Under the pieces are notes generated by a model, which worked only from the letters and a program-made list of their open reading frames with translations, had not been told where the DNA came from and ran no database searches. From Streptomyces antioxidans (GTDB lineage Bacteria > Actinomycetota > Actinomycetes > Streptomycetales > Streptomycetaceae): DNA of 64,000 nt. The stretch covers positions 62,001 to 126,000 of the forward strand of contig NZ_LAKD02000101.1 of NCBI RefSeq assembly GCF_000968685.2, in the 5' to 3' direction. This document shows positions 34,300-41,944 of this stretch, piece after piece. Positions within the stretch are counted from its first letter, which is position 1, and the number at the start of each line of letters is the position of its first letter. The position numbers and the translations under genes are program-made.

Positions 34300-35160
34300 A
34301 TGCCCATGAGAAGCGTTCCGACCGCACGCCAACTCCGCCTCGGCACCGAGCTCCGTAGGCTCCGCGAGCGCGCGGGGATGTCGTCAACCGAGGCCGGGAG
34401 CTTGCTCGGCACCAACCAAACAGCGATCAGCAATATCGAGGCGAGCCGGTTGGGTGTGAGCGCGGATCGGCTACGAGCACTCGCGCGGAACTACTCATGC
34501 GCGGACCAAGCGCTGATCGCGGCACTCATCGATTTGTCGGCACAGCGCAAGCGCGGCTGGTGGGAGGAGTACCGGGAGATCCTGCCGACCGGGTTGCTCG
34601 ACCTGGCCGAGCTCGAACACCACGCCGTGGCGCTGCGCACGGCGTACATCGCCCACATTCCTGGCCTGCTTCAGACGGCCGAGCACGCCCGCGAGATCTT
34701 CCGGCAGGTCGTCCCGACGCTGCCCCCGCCAGAGGTGGAACATCGCGTCTCGCATCGCATCAAACGCCAAGGGATTCTGTACCGGGACAAGCCCACGCCG
34801 CTTACGGCCATCGTCCATGAGGCCGCACTGCGTATGCGCTTCGGAGGACCGGACATGGCACGGGCGCAGTTGCAACACATCCTGGACATGGGCGAGCACG
34901 GCCACATCAAGGTGGTCGTGATCCCCTTCGAGGCCGGTGCGTTCCCCGGCTCGGGCCAGTCGATCCTTTACGCCACCGGCCCCGTCTCGCAGCTGGACAC
35001 CGTACAGCTCGATACGGAGCATGGCTCCGAACTCCTCGACGCGGCAGCACAGTTGGAGAAGTACCGCGTCGTGCTGGACCGTATGGAAACGGTCGCGCTC
35101 CCGGAGAGCCGATCACGCGATCTCATCCAGAGCATCATCCGCACCCTGAAAGGTGAATGA
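34300..35160 (+). CDS. XRE-family regulator with DUF5753 domain (WhiJ-like)
   Basis: A 286-residue DNA-binding protein. The N-terminal helix-turn-helix is LRRLRERAGMSSTEAGSLLG with NQTAISNIEASRLG; the remaining 200 residues are the DUF5753 effector domain (IPGLLQTAEHAREIFRQV, VHEAALRMRFGGPD). These proteins work with DUF397 partners in streptomycete developmental control (WhiJ, AbaA-type loci). Starts at 34279, 34300 and 34306 are possible; 34300 puts the normal short tail before the helix-turn-helix. It overlaps the first DUF397 gene by eight bases. Confidence 0.88.
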   Translation: MPMRSVPTARQLRLGTELRRLRERAGMSSTEAGSLLGTNQTAISNIEASRLGVSADRLRALARNYSCADQALIAALIDLSAQRKRGWWEEYREILPTGLLDLAELEHHAVALRTAYIAHIPGLLQTAEHAREIFRQVVPTLPPPEVEHRVSHRIKRQGILYRDKPTPLTAIVHEAALRMRFGGPDMARAQLQHILDMGEHGHIKVVVIPFEAGAFPGSGQSILYATGPVSQLDTVQLDTEHGSELLDAAAQLEKYRVVLDRMETVALPESRSRDLIQSIIRTLKGE

Positions 35161-35362
35161 GTTGTCCGCTCGCGATTGGCAAAAGTCCTCCTTCAGCGGG
35201 GAAGGCAACGCCTGCCTCTACGTCTCCGCTCCCGACAACGCCACCATCCGACTCCGCGAGAGCGACGAACCCGACACCATCCTCACCACCAACCCCACCG
35301 CCCTCAACGCCCTCATACGCAACGCCAAAGCCGGGCGGCTCGACCACCTCAGCAAGGGATAG
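35153..35362 (+). CDS. DUF397 protein, copy 1
   Basis: A 69-residue protein of the DUF397/BldB-associated group: WQKSSFSGEGNACLYVSAPD then IRLRESDEPD. It pairs with the XRE protein whose gene it overlaps. A 128-base stretch (35201-35328) is identical to the following gene. GTG 35153 is the start. Confidence 0.87.
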   Translation: MNELSARDWQKSSFSGEGNACLYVSAPDNATIRLRESDEPDTILTTNPTALNALIRNAKAGRLDHLSKG

Positions 35363-35372
35363 GGCGGAACGC

Positions 35373-35573
35373 ATGCGCACCCAACGCTGGCGCAAGTCCT
35401 CGTACAGCTCCGAAGGCAACGCCTGCCTCTACGTCTCCGCTCCCGACAACGCCACCATCCGACTCCGCGAGAGCGACGAACCCGACACCATCCTCACCAC
35501 CAACCCCACCGCCCTCAACGCCCTCATACGCAACGCCAAGGCAGGGCGGCTGGACCACCTCGGCGCCGCGTAA
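35373..35573 (+). CDS. DUF397 protein, copy 2 (recent tandem duplicate)
   Basis: A 66-residue paralogue starting at ATG 35373, ten bases after copy 1. The N-terminus differs (MRTQRWRKSSYSSEG against MNELSARDWQKSSFSGEG), but bases 35412-35539 match copy 1 without a single change, silent sites included. Both probably bind the same XRE regulator. The divergent N-terminus suggests two older genes homogenised by conversion, or a duplication with a replaced 5' end. Confidence 0.82.
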   Translation: MRTQRWRKSSYSSEGNACLYVSAPDNATIRLRESDEPDTILTTNPTALNALIRNAKAGRLDHLGAA

Positions 35574-35589
35574 GAATCCGCGGCCGGGC

Positions 35590-36255
35590 TCAGCCACCGA
35601 GAAAAGTCACCGTCTCGGTGAGCGGAGCCCGGTCCGTGCGGGCGTACGGCACGGTGGCGTCCTCGTAGCCGATCGACATCCCGCAGAACAGGATCAGCCC
35701 CTCCGGCGGTGACACGACCTCCGCGACGGTCCGGCGGTACACCGACCACGCCATCTGGGTACAGCTGTGCAGCCCCTCGGCGCGGAGCAGCACCATGACG
35801 ATCTGCAGATACATTCCGGCGTCGGCCCACTGGGCCGGTCCCATGTGGCGGTCGAGGTAGCAGAACAGCGCGGCGGGCGCGCCGAAACAGTCCCAGTTGG
35901 CCGCGACGGCCCGGTGGCGTGCCCGCTGATCCTCCCGTGGGATGCCCAGCGCGGCATAACGCCGCTCGGCGGCCTCCGCACGGCGCTCCCGGTACGGGCT
36001 GCCCGGCTCGGGCGGATACATCGGGTACTCCCGCGCGTCCCCGCGATCACCCGCGGCCACCCGCTCGGCGGTGCGCTTCTTGAGCTCGGCCAGCGGGGCG
36101 CCGGTCACCACATAGATCCGCCACGGCTGGAGGTTTCCGCCGGACGGTGAACGCGCGGCGGCGCAGAGCACCCGCTCAAGCACCTCCCCCGGAACCGGCT
36201 CCTCCGTGAACCCGCGCACCGCCCGTCGGCTCATGACCGCCTCGTAGACATCCAT
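35590..36255 (-). CDS. Nitroreductase family protein
   Basis: A 221-residue FMN-dependent oxidoreductase. SRRAVRGFTEEPVP begins the fold, AARSPSGGNLQPWRIYVV binds FMN phosphate, and the tail has LILFCGMSIGYED. Members reduce nitroaromatics, quinones or enone substrates using NAD(P)H. ATG 36255 follows AAGGTGG; GTG 36261 is the alternative. It is monocistronic, and physiological substrate is unknown. Confidence 0.9.
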   Translation of the reverse strand: MDVYEAVMSRRAVRGFTEEPVPGEVLERVLCAAARSPSGGNLQPWRIYVVTGAPLAELKKRTAERVAAGDRGDAREYPMYPPEPGSPYRERRAEAAERRYAALGIPREDQRARHRAVAANWDCFGAPAALFCYLDRHMGPAQWADAGMYLQIVMVLLRAEGLHSCTQMAWSVYRRTVAEVVSPPEGLILFCGMSIGYEDATVPYARTDRAPLTETVTFLGG

Positions 36256-36310
36256 GTCCACCTTGACGATCGAGAGCGAGAGAACGTGACCGGTGCGCCC
36301 TCAGCGGCTC

Positions 36311-36351
36311 GCCGGTCACCGGGCCCCTTCCAGCGGAGCCCGGTGACCGGC
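36311..36351 (-). terminator. Hairpin terminator of the IPT protein gene
   Basis: GCCGGTCACCGGGC and its exact complement (14 bp) around a 13-base loop, 47 bases beyond the stop of the IPT gene on the same strand. Confidence 0.75.
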
Positions 36352-36397
36352 GCGGTTCGGCCGAACGTACGCGGCAAGACGTACCGTGCGTACGCGG

Positions 36398-37384
36398 TCA
36401 GACGTACAAGAAGCCGCCCGGGACGGTGACCGTACCGAAGGCCGTCACCAGGGTGACGGTCGCGCTGCCGACCGCCCCGGCCGGGGTGATACCGGCCACC
36501 GTCGTGGGCGTGGCGGTCACCCCCGTGGCGGGAACGCCGTTGAACAGCACGCCGAGCACCCCACCGAGGTTGGTGCCGGTGATGGTGAACGGGGTGCCGC
36601 CGGCGGCGGGTCCGGTGGCGGGCGTGATGGCCACGGGCGCCGGTGCGGGCGGGGCGACGAAGTAGGTGAAGCCGCCGGGCACATTGGTGCTGCCGCCGGG
36701 CCCGGTGAGGGTCACGGTGACGTTGCCGCCCGCGGGCGGCCCCGCCGGGGTGATGCCGATCAGGCTGGTCCCCGCGGGGTTGATGGCCAGGATGGTCGAG
36801 GGGCTTCCGCCGAAGGTGACACTGGTGACGCCGGTCAGATTGGTGCCCGTGATCACGTACACGGTGCCGCCGGTGGTCGGGCCCACGGTCGGGGTGATGG
36901 CGACGGCGGCGGGCGGGGCCGGTGCCACATAGGTGTACGGCAGGCCGTTGCTGGTTCCGGCGGGGGTGGTGACGGTGACCTGGACGGTTCCGGGCGCGTG
37001 CGGCGGGGCTATGACCACGATGCCGTCGTAGCCGGGGTTGCCGCCACCGCCACCGCCTCCGCCACCGCCACCGCCCCAGCCGCCTCCGCCACCACCCCAG
37101 CCACCGCCACCGCCGCCCCAGTCGCCTCCACCGCCACCCCAGCCACCGCCACCGCCGCCGTACACGCTGGGGTTGTCCTGGTAGACGATGGTGGCGGGCG
37201 TGCCGCCGAAGGACACACTGGTGGCGCCGCGCAGGTTCTGCCCGAACAGCCGGACGGTGTTGCCACCGGCGGCGGGGCCCGAGTCGGGCACCACGGCGAG
37301 CAGCGTCGGCGGTGCCGACGGCGGCCAGTTGCCCCCGGCGGGAGCGGCGTTGGCGGCGGCGGTCGTGAGAGCGGTCGAGGTCAT
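36398..37384 (-). CDS. Triple IPT/TIG-domain protein with a glycine-tryptophan repeat region
   Basis: A 328-residue protein with no signal peptide and no membrane helix. Three IPT/TIG immunoglobulin-like domains are visible (PTLLAVVPDSGPAAGGNTVR, then AITPTVGPTTGGTVYVITG, then AITPATGPAAGGTPFTITG). Inside the first, at about residues 75-115, sits an almost pure Gly stretch with a Trp every 6-7 residues (GGGGGGWGGGGGDWGGG). Similar domain strings occur in phage tail proteins and surface proteins. ATG 37384 follows GGAGG. The Gly segment is encoded by a tandem repeat (about 37040-37165) and is likely length-variable. Role unknown; possibly structural. Confidence 0.82.
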   Translation of the reverse strand: MTSTALTTAAANAAPAGGNWPPSAPPTLLAVVPDSGPAAGGNTVRLFGQNLRGATSVSFGGTPATIVYQDNPSVYGGGGGGWGGGGGDWGGGGGGWGGGGGGWGGGGGGGGGGGGNPGYDGIVVIAPPHAPGTVQVTVTTPAGTSNGLPYTYVAPAPPAAVAITPTVGPTTGGTVYVITGTNLTGVTSVTFGGSPSTILAINPAGTSLIGITPAGPPAGGNVTVTLTGPGGSTNVPGGFTYFVAPPAPAPVAITPATGPAAGGTPFTITGTNLGGVLGVLFNGVPATGVTATPTTVAGITPAGAVGSATVTLVTAFGTVTVPGGFLYV

Positions 37385-37916
37385 GGTCGGTCCTCCCGGG
37401 GAAGGGTTCGGTGATGCGCGCCGGCGGGACGCCGACGGACAGGGGCGCACCGCCCGGTCAACCGCCTCGTCGTCACCGTGCGGTCGAGTCAGGCCGCACC
37501 CGAGGATCGGATGCGCCGCGGGCGGCCGGTCGATGCGCGGGAACGGTGCGCGGAAGCATTGCGCGGAAGCGGTGCGCATGAGCGGTGCGCGAATGAGGGC
37601 GGAGCCACGGGGCGGACGCCCGGCTCCTGGAGTGGCCGACGAGGTATGGGGCGGCTTCGGCGGCCACGCCTCCAGTTATCCACGCCCCTCGGCGTCGCTC
37701 AAGACCTCACCGCGGCCATCACTCGTTTGGCGCATCAGGGCGCACGGAGCGCCGAGCTTGTATGACAAGCGCTCGGCTATTCGGGCGAATGCGTGTCAAG
37801 GGGTATGGCTTGCCGCCGCCCGTCATGCCTCTAATGAGTGATATCGGCCGTGCCGACCCGTCCCTGACACCGGCAGCGCCGACCCCCGTATGACCACCCG
37901 GGGAGGAAACGATCCG
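37385..37916. other. Divergent non-coding region between IPT and DUF1360 genes
   Basis: 532 bases with no credible gene. The part nearest the IPT gene has degenerate repeats of GGTGCGCGGAAGC and GCGGTGCGC (37547-37592). Near the DUF1360 gene there is ATGAGTGATATCG (37834-37846), a 13-base string also present in the ushX promoter region at 11861. Confidence 0.5.
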
Positions 37917-38204
37917 ATGAGCCCCGCCGCGTTCCTTCTCGCCCTCGGCACCACCTGCCGGATCACCCGCTTCATCACCAAGGACACCCTGGCGGCGGGG
38001 TTCAGGACCTGGGTCGCCGACCGCTTCGGCGATGACTCCCGCCCGTCCTACCTGGTCAACTGCGGCTGGTGCACCAGCACATGGGTGGCCGCCGCCACCG
38101 CCGTCTACGCCTCCTTGCTGCACACCACCGCGTGGTTCCACCTCCCGGCCACCGCCCTGACGCTCTCCTACCTGGCGGGTGTCGCCTCGCGATGGCTGGA
38201 CTGA
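37917..38204 (+). CDS. DUF1360 family membrane protein
   Basis: A 95-residue protein with an N-terminal hydrophobic stretch, the NCGWCTSTWVAA motif typical of DUF1360, and a second pair of helices (VYASLLHTTAWFHL, ALTLSYLAGVAS). DUF1360 proteins occur in spore-formers and in actinophage genomes. ATG 37917 follows GGAGG; an ATG at 37890 is upstream. It precedes another small phage-like gene on the same strand. Confidence 0.8.
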   Translation: MSPAAFLLALGTTCRITRFITKDTLAAGFRTWVADRFGDDSRPSYLVNCGWCTSTWVAAATAVYASLLHTTAWFHLPATALTLSYLAGVASRWLD

Positions 38205-38253
38205 CCCCCGTCCCCCACCACGACCACCACTTCCCGAGGGAAAGGAAGGTCAC

Positions 38254-38424
38254 ATGGCCTGCAACTGCGGCGGAAGCGCGTCTCCATGGCCGCCCCAAAC
38301 CGTTGTCGCCTATGAGCTGAAGCTTCCGGACGGCACGGTCCGGCGCTATGTCACCCACCAGGAAGCCGAAGCCGCCAACAAGCGCGCGGGGTCCACCGGA
38401 GTGATCACCGCCGTCACCCAGTGA
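38254..38424 (+). CDS. Small phage-like protein with N-terminal CNC motif
   Basis: A 56-residue protein beginning MACNCGG, then a short beta domain (YELKLPDGTVRRYVTHQEAE) and TGVITAVTQ. Short proteins of this layout (Cys-x-Cys start, tag-like domain) are frequent in actinophages. AAGGAAGG lies before ATG 38254. Function unknown. With its DUF1360 and IPT neighbours it may be a domesticated phage relic. Confidence 0.7.
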   Translation: MACNCGGSASPWPPQTVVAYELKLPDGTVRRYVTHQEAEAANKRAGSTGVITAVTQ

Positions 38425-38488
38425 CACCGAGCACCCACCCTCGGTGCACGCCGACCCGGCTGTCAGTGGCCTGGGGCAGACTGTGGGA

Positions 38489-38995
38489 ATGGACATCACG
38501 ATCAGACGCGCACGGGACGAAGAACTGGACGGCATCGGGGAGCTCACGGCGCAGGTGTATCTGGCGGACGGGCTCCTGGACTTCGGGGACAGTGATCCTT
38601 ATCTCGCCACGCTGCGCGACGCCCGCTCCCGGGCCGCCAAGGCCGAGCTGCTGGTCGCGGCGGACGCGGCGAGCGACGAGGTCGTGGGCGCCGTTGCGTT
38701 CGCCGTGCACGGCGGGGCGTACGCGGAGCTGGCCCGCCCCGGCGAGGGCGAGTTCCGGATGCTGGCCGTCCGCCCCGAGTCGCGCCGCCGTGGCGCCGCC
38801 GAGGCGCTGGTGCGGGCCTGCCTGGACCGGGCCCGGGCACTGGGGCTGCGGCGCATAGTGATCAGCAGCCAGCGGTCCATGACCGCCGCCCACCGGCTGT
38901 ACGAGCGGTTGGGCTTCGTCCGTGCCCCGGAGCGCGACTGGTCGCCCCTGCCCGAGACCGGCCTCACCCTCTGGGCCTTCACCGTGGAGCTGTGA
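38489..38995 (+). CDS. GNAT-family N-acetyltransferase
   Basis: A 168-residue acetyltransferase. The acetyl-CoA site is MLAVRPESRRRGAAEALVRACLDRA, and the C-terminal ISSQRSMTAAHRLYERLGFVRAPERDW is typical. ATG 38489 is near a CAGACT -10-like sequence six bases upstream, so a leaderless message is possible. Substrate unknown. Confidence 0.88.
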   Translation: MDITIRRARDEELDGIGELTAQVYLADGLLDFGDSDPYLATLRDARSRAAKAELLVAADAASDEVVGAVAFAVHGGAYAELARPGEGEFRMLAVRPESRRRGAAEALVRACLDRARALGLRRIVISSQRSMTAAHRLYERLGFVRAPERDWSPLPETGLTLWAFTVEL

Positions 38996-39124
38996 CGCCC
39001 CGCGCCGGGACGCCCCGGGCCACGGACCCGCCGTACGCACCGGGCCAGGGCCCGCCCTACGCCCCAGGCCACGGGGCCACCCTGGGAACGCATTAGCACA
39101 TTCATGCGAAACTCCGCAGCTGCG

Positions 39125-39171
39125 ACACAACATGTGGGGGTGCGTGCGTCGACCGACACAAGATGTATGCT
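39125..39171 (+). promoter_or_regulatory. Two NrdR-type boxes at the nrdAB promoter
   Basis: ACACAACATGTGGGGG (39125) and ACACAAGATGTATGCT (39156) begin exactly 31 bases apart, three helical turns, the spacing known for NrdR boxes at Streptomyces nrd promoters. A TATGCT -10-like hexamer ends the second box. NrdR represses ribonucleotide reductase genes when dATP is abundant. Confidence 0.75.
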
Positions 39172-39174
39172 CGT

Positions 39175-39290
39175 CCTCGCTGTCGCCGCAGGGGAATCCG
39201 GTGGGAATCCGGAACTGTCCCGCAACGGTGTACGTGTGCGTTCCATCCGGCGTACCCGTGAGTCCGAGCACCTGCCGACGGCCCTGTGAA
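39175..39290 (+). ncRNA. Cobalamin (B12) riboswitch controlling nrdAB
   Basis: The conserved core is clear: GGGAATCCGGTGGGAATCC, CCGGAACTGTCCCGCAACGG, and the 3' box GTGAGTCCGAGCACCTGCC. It lies in the 5' leader of nrdA. In S. coelicolor, coenzyme B12 shuts off the class Ia nrdAB operon through such an element so that the B12-dependent class II enzyme is used. Boundaries are approximate. The rest of 38996-39427 holds no gene. Confidence 0.9.
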
Positions 39291-39427
39291 CACGTCCCCC
39301 GGCCTCGAGGGTTGGGCCGATGGACGCTGCGTGGTGTGGCTGGCGTACGAGGAGTGCGGCACCGGCATGCCCGTATGCGCCCATCGCACCACCCTCGCGG
39401 CCCGGCCGAGCGAGGGAGAGCACCTCA

Positions 39428-41944
39428 GTGACCATCGCGCCCGCCGATCCGGTTTCAGCGCAGGCGGCTTCTCAGGCAGCGCCAGCTCAGGCAGAGGCCC
39501 TTCAAGCGGCAGCTGCTCAGGCGGCGGTTCCCCACGCGGCGACTGCTCAGGCCGCGCCGTCCGGGGCAGCGGACGACGCGCCCGGGGCCGCCCTGCTGCG
39601 GACTCTGACCGGACTCACCGCCGACCTGCCCGCCACCGACCCCGGCAAGGTCGCTGCCGCCGCCCTGCGCGGCCGTCATCCCGGCTCGGACGAGGCGGAG
39701 TTGCGCGCGCTCGCGACCGAGGCGGCGGCCGGGCTGATCGCCGAGGAGCCGGAGTACTCCCGGCTCGCGGCGCGGCTGCTGGCGCTCACCATCACGGAGG
39801 AGGCGGCCGGGCAGGGGGCGGTCTCCTTCTCGGCCTCCGTCCGGGTGGGCCACCGCGAGGGACTGCTCGCCGACTCCACCGCCGAGTTCGCCGCCGCCCA
39901 CGCCGAGCGGCTGGACGCGCTGGTGGAGCGGGCCCTGGCCGACGGCGCCGACAACCGCTTCGGCTACTTCGGGCTGCGCACCCTCTACAGCCGCTATCTG
40001 CTGCGCCACCCGATCACCCGCCAGGTGATCGAGACTCCGCAGCACTTCCTGCTGCGGGTGGCCTGCGGGCTCGCCGAGGACCGCTCGGAGCGGGCGCTGG
40101 ACGATGTGGCCGAGCTGTACCGGCTGACCAGCACGCTGTCCTACCTCCCCAGCTCCCCCACGCTGTTCAACTCCGGCACCCGGCATCCGCAGATGTCGTC
40201 CTGCTATCTGCTGGACTCGCCGCTGGACGAGCTGGACTCGATCTACAACCGCTACCACCAGGTGGCGCGGCTGTCGAAGCACGCGGGCGGCATTGGCCTC
40301 TCCTACTCCCGCATCCGGGCCCGCGGTTCGCTGATCCGGGGCACCAACGGCCACTCCAACGGCATCGTGCCGTTCCTGCGCACGCTCGACGCCTCGGTGG
40401 CCGCCGTCAACCAGGGCGGTCGGCGCAAGGGCGCGGCCTGTGTCTACCTGGAGACCTGGCACGCGGACCTCGAGGAGTTCCTGGAGCTGCGGGACAACAC
40501 CGGCGAGGACGCCCGCCGCACCCACAACCTCAACATCGCCCACTGGATCCCGGACGAGTTCATGCGCCGGGTCGAGGCGGACGCCGACTGGTCGCTGCTC
40601 TCCCCGGCCGACGCGCCCGAGCTGGTGGACCTGTGGGGCGAGGAATTCGACACCGCGTACCGCAGGGCCGAGGCCGAGGGGAAGGCCGTCAAGCAGGTCC
40701 CGGCGCGCCAGCTGTACGCCCGGATGATGCGCACCCTCGCCCAGACCGGCAACGGCTGGATGACGTTCAAGGACGCCGCCAACCGCACCGCCAACCAGAC
40801 CGCCGAGCCCGGCAGGGTCGTCCACTCCTCCAACCTCTGCACCGAGATCCTGGAGGTCACCGACGACGGCGAGACCGCCGTGTGCAACCTGGGCTCGGTC
40901 AACCTCGCCGCCCACCTGGACGAGGACGGGCAGCTGGACTGGGAGCGCCTGGACGCCACCGTCCGCACCGCCGTGACCTTCCTCGACCGCGTGGTGGACA
41001 TCAACTTCTACCCCACCGAGGAGGCCGGGGCATCCAACTCCCGCTGGCGCCCGGTGGGTCTGGGCCTCATGGGGCTCCAGGACGTCTTCTTCCGGCTGCG
41101 GCTGCCGTTCGACTCGCCCGAGGCCACGGCGCTCTCCACGCGGATCTCCGAGCGCATCATGCTCGCCGCGTACGAGGCGTCCTGCGAGCTCGCCGAGCGC
41201 CACGGGCCGCACCCCGCCTGGTCCGAGACCCGCACCGCGCGCGGTGTGCTGCACCCGGACCACTACCCGGACGCGGTGGCCACCTGGCCGGAGCGCTGGC
41301 AGGCGCTGCGCGCACGGATGGCGAAGTCCGGGATGCGGAACTCGCTGCTGCTGGCGATCGCGCCGACCGCCACCATCGCCTCCATCGCGGGCGTCTACGA
41401 GTGCATCGAGCCGCAGGTCTCCAACCTCTTCAAGCGCGAAACCCTCAGCGGGGAGTTCCTTCAGGTCAACTCCTACCTGGTGGACGACCTCAAGAAGCTG
41501 GGTTTCTGGGACGCCCAGACCCGTGAGGCGCTGCGCGAGTCCAACGGCTCGGTCCAGGACCTCTCCTGGGTGCCCGCGGACGTACGGGCGCTGTACCGCA
41601 CCGCGTGGGAGGTCCCGCAGCGCGCCCTGATCGACATGGCGGCGGCCCGCACCCCGTACCTCGACCAGAGCCAGTCGCTGAACCTCTTCATGGCCTCGCC
41701 GACGATCGGCAAGCTCAGCTCGATGTACGCCTACGCCTGGAAGCGCGGCATCAAGACCACGTACTACCTGCGCTCGCGCCCGGCCACCCGGATCGCCCAG
41801 AGCGCCCGGGGCGGCGCCGCCGCGACCGCCACCCCCACCGTTCCCGCCCAGCAGGCCCCGGCCGAGGCCGGGCAGTCCCCGGCCGAGGCCGACGCGATCG
41901 CCTGCTCCCTGGAAAACCCCGAGTCCTGCGAGGCCTGCCAGTAA
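39428..41944 (+). CDS. nrdA: Class Ia ribonucleotide reductase large subunit NrdA
   Basis: Reduces ribonucleotides to deoxyribonucleotides; 838 residues. Catalytic residues are visible: Cys in MSSCYLLDS, the NLCTEI triad (Asn, Cys, Glu), Cys in AVCNLGSVNL, the radical-path Tyr pair in KTTYYLRSRP, and a C-terminal redox tail CSLENPESCEACQ. The N-terminus lacks a recognisable ATP-cone; instead residues 10-55 are an Ala/Gln-rich string, so overall-activity control by dATP through a cone is not expected. GTG 39428 follows GAGGGAGAG. The stop overlaps the nrdB start (TAATG). Confidence 0.95.
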   Translation: MTIAPADPVSAQAASQAAPAQAEALQAAAAQAAVPHAATAQAAPSGAADDAPGAALLRTLTGLTADLPATDPGKVAAAALRGRHPGSDEAELRALATEAAAGLIAEEPEYSRLAARLLALTITEEAAGQGAVSFSASVRVGHREGLLADSTAEFAAAHAERLDALVERALADGADNRFGYFGLRTLYSRYLLRHPITRQVIETPQHFLLRVACGLAEDRSERALDDVAELYRLTSTLSYLPSSPTLFNSGTRHPQMSSCYLLDSPLDELDSIYNRYHQVARLSKHAGGIGLSYSRIRARGSLIRGTNGHSNGIVPFLRTLDASVAAVNQGGRRKGAACVYLETWHADLEEFLELRDNTGEDARRTHNLNIAHWIPDEFMRRVEADADWSLLSPADAPELVDLWGEEFDTAYRRAEAEGKAVKQVPARQLYARMMRTLAQTGNGWMTFKDAANRTANQTAEPGRVVHSSNLCTEILEVTDDGETAVCNLGSVNLAAHLDEDGQLDWERLDATVRTAVTFLDRVVDINFYPTEEAGASNSRWRPVGLGLMGLQDVFFRLRLPFDSPEATALSTRISERIMLAAYEASCELAERHGPHPAWSETRTARGVLHPDHYPDAVATWPERWQALRARMAKSGMRNSLLLAIAPTATIASIAGVYECIEPQVSNLFKRETLSGEFLQVNSYLVDDLKKLGFWDAQTREALRESNGSVQDLSWVPADVRALYRTAWEVPQRALIDMAAARTPYLDQSQSLNLFMASPTIGKLSSMYAYAWKRGIKTTYYLRSRPATRIAQSARGGAAATATPTVPAQQAPAEAGQSPAEADAIACSLENPESCEACQ

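Noticed and set aside
36262..36397. 14-bp inverted repeat as an operator of the nitroreductase gene
   Set aside because: It lies just beyond the IPT gene's stop on the same strand with a large loop and long stem, which fits a terminator better.
28302..38424. A complete prophage or integrative element
   Set aside because: No integrase, transposase, terminase, capsid or attachment repeats were found; only a few phage-like small genes. No insertion sequence is visible anywhere in the window.
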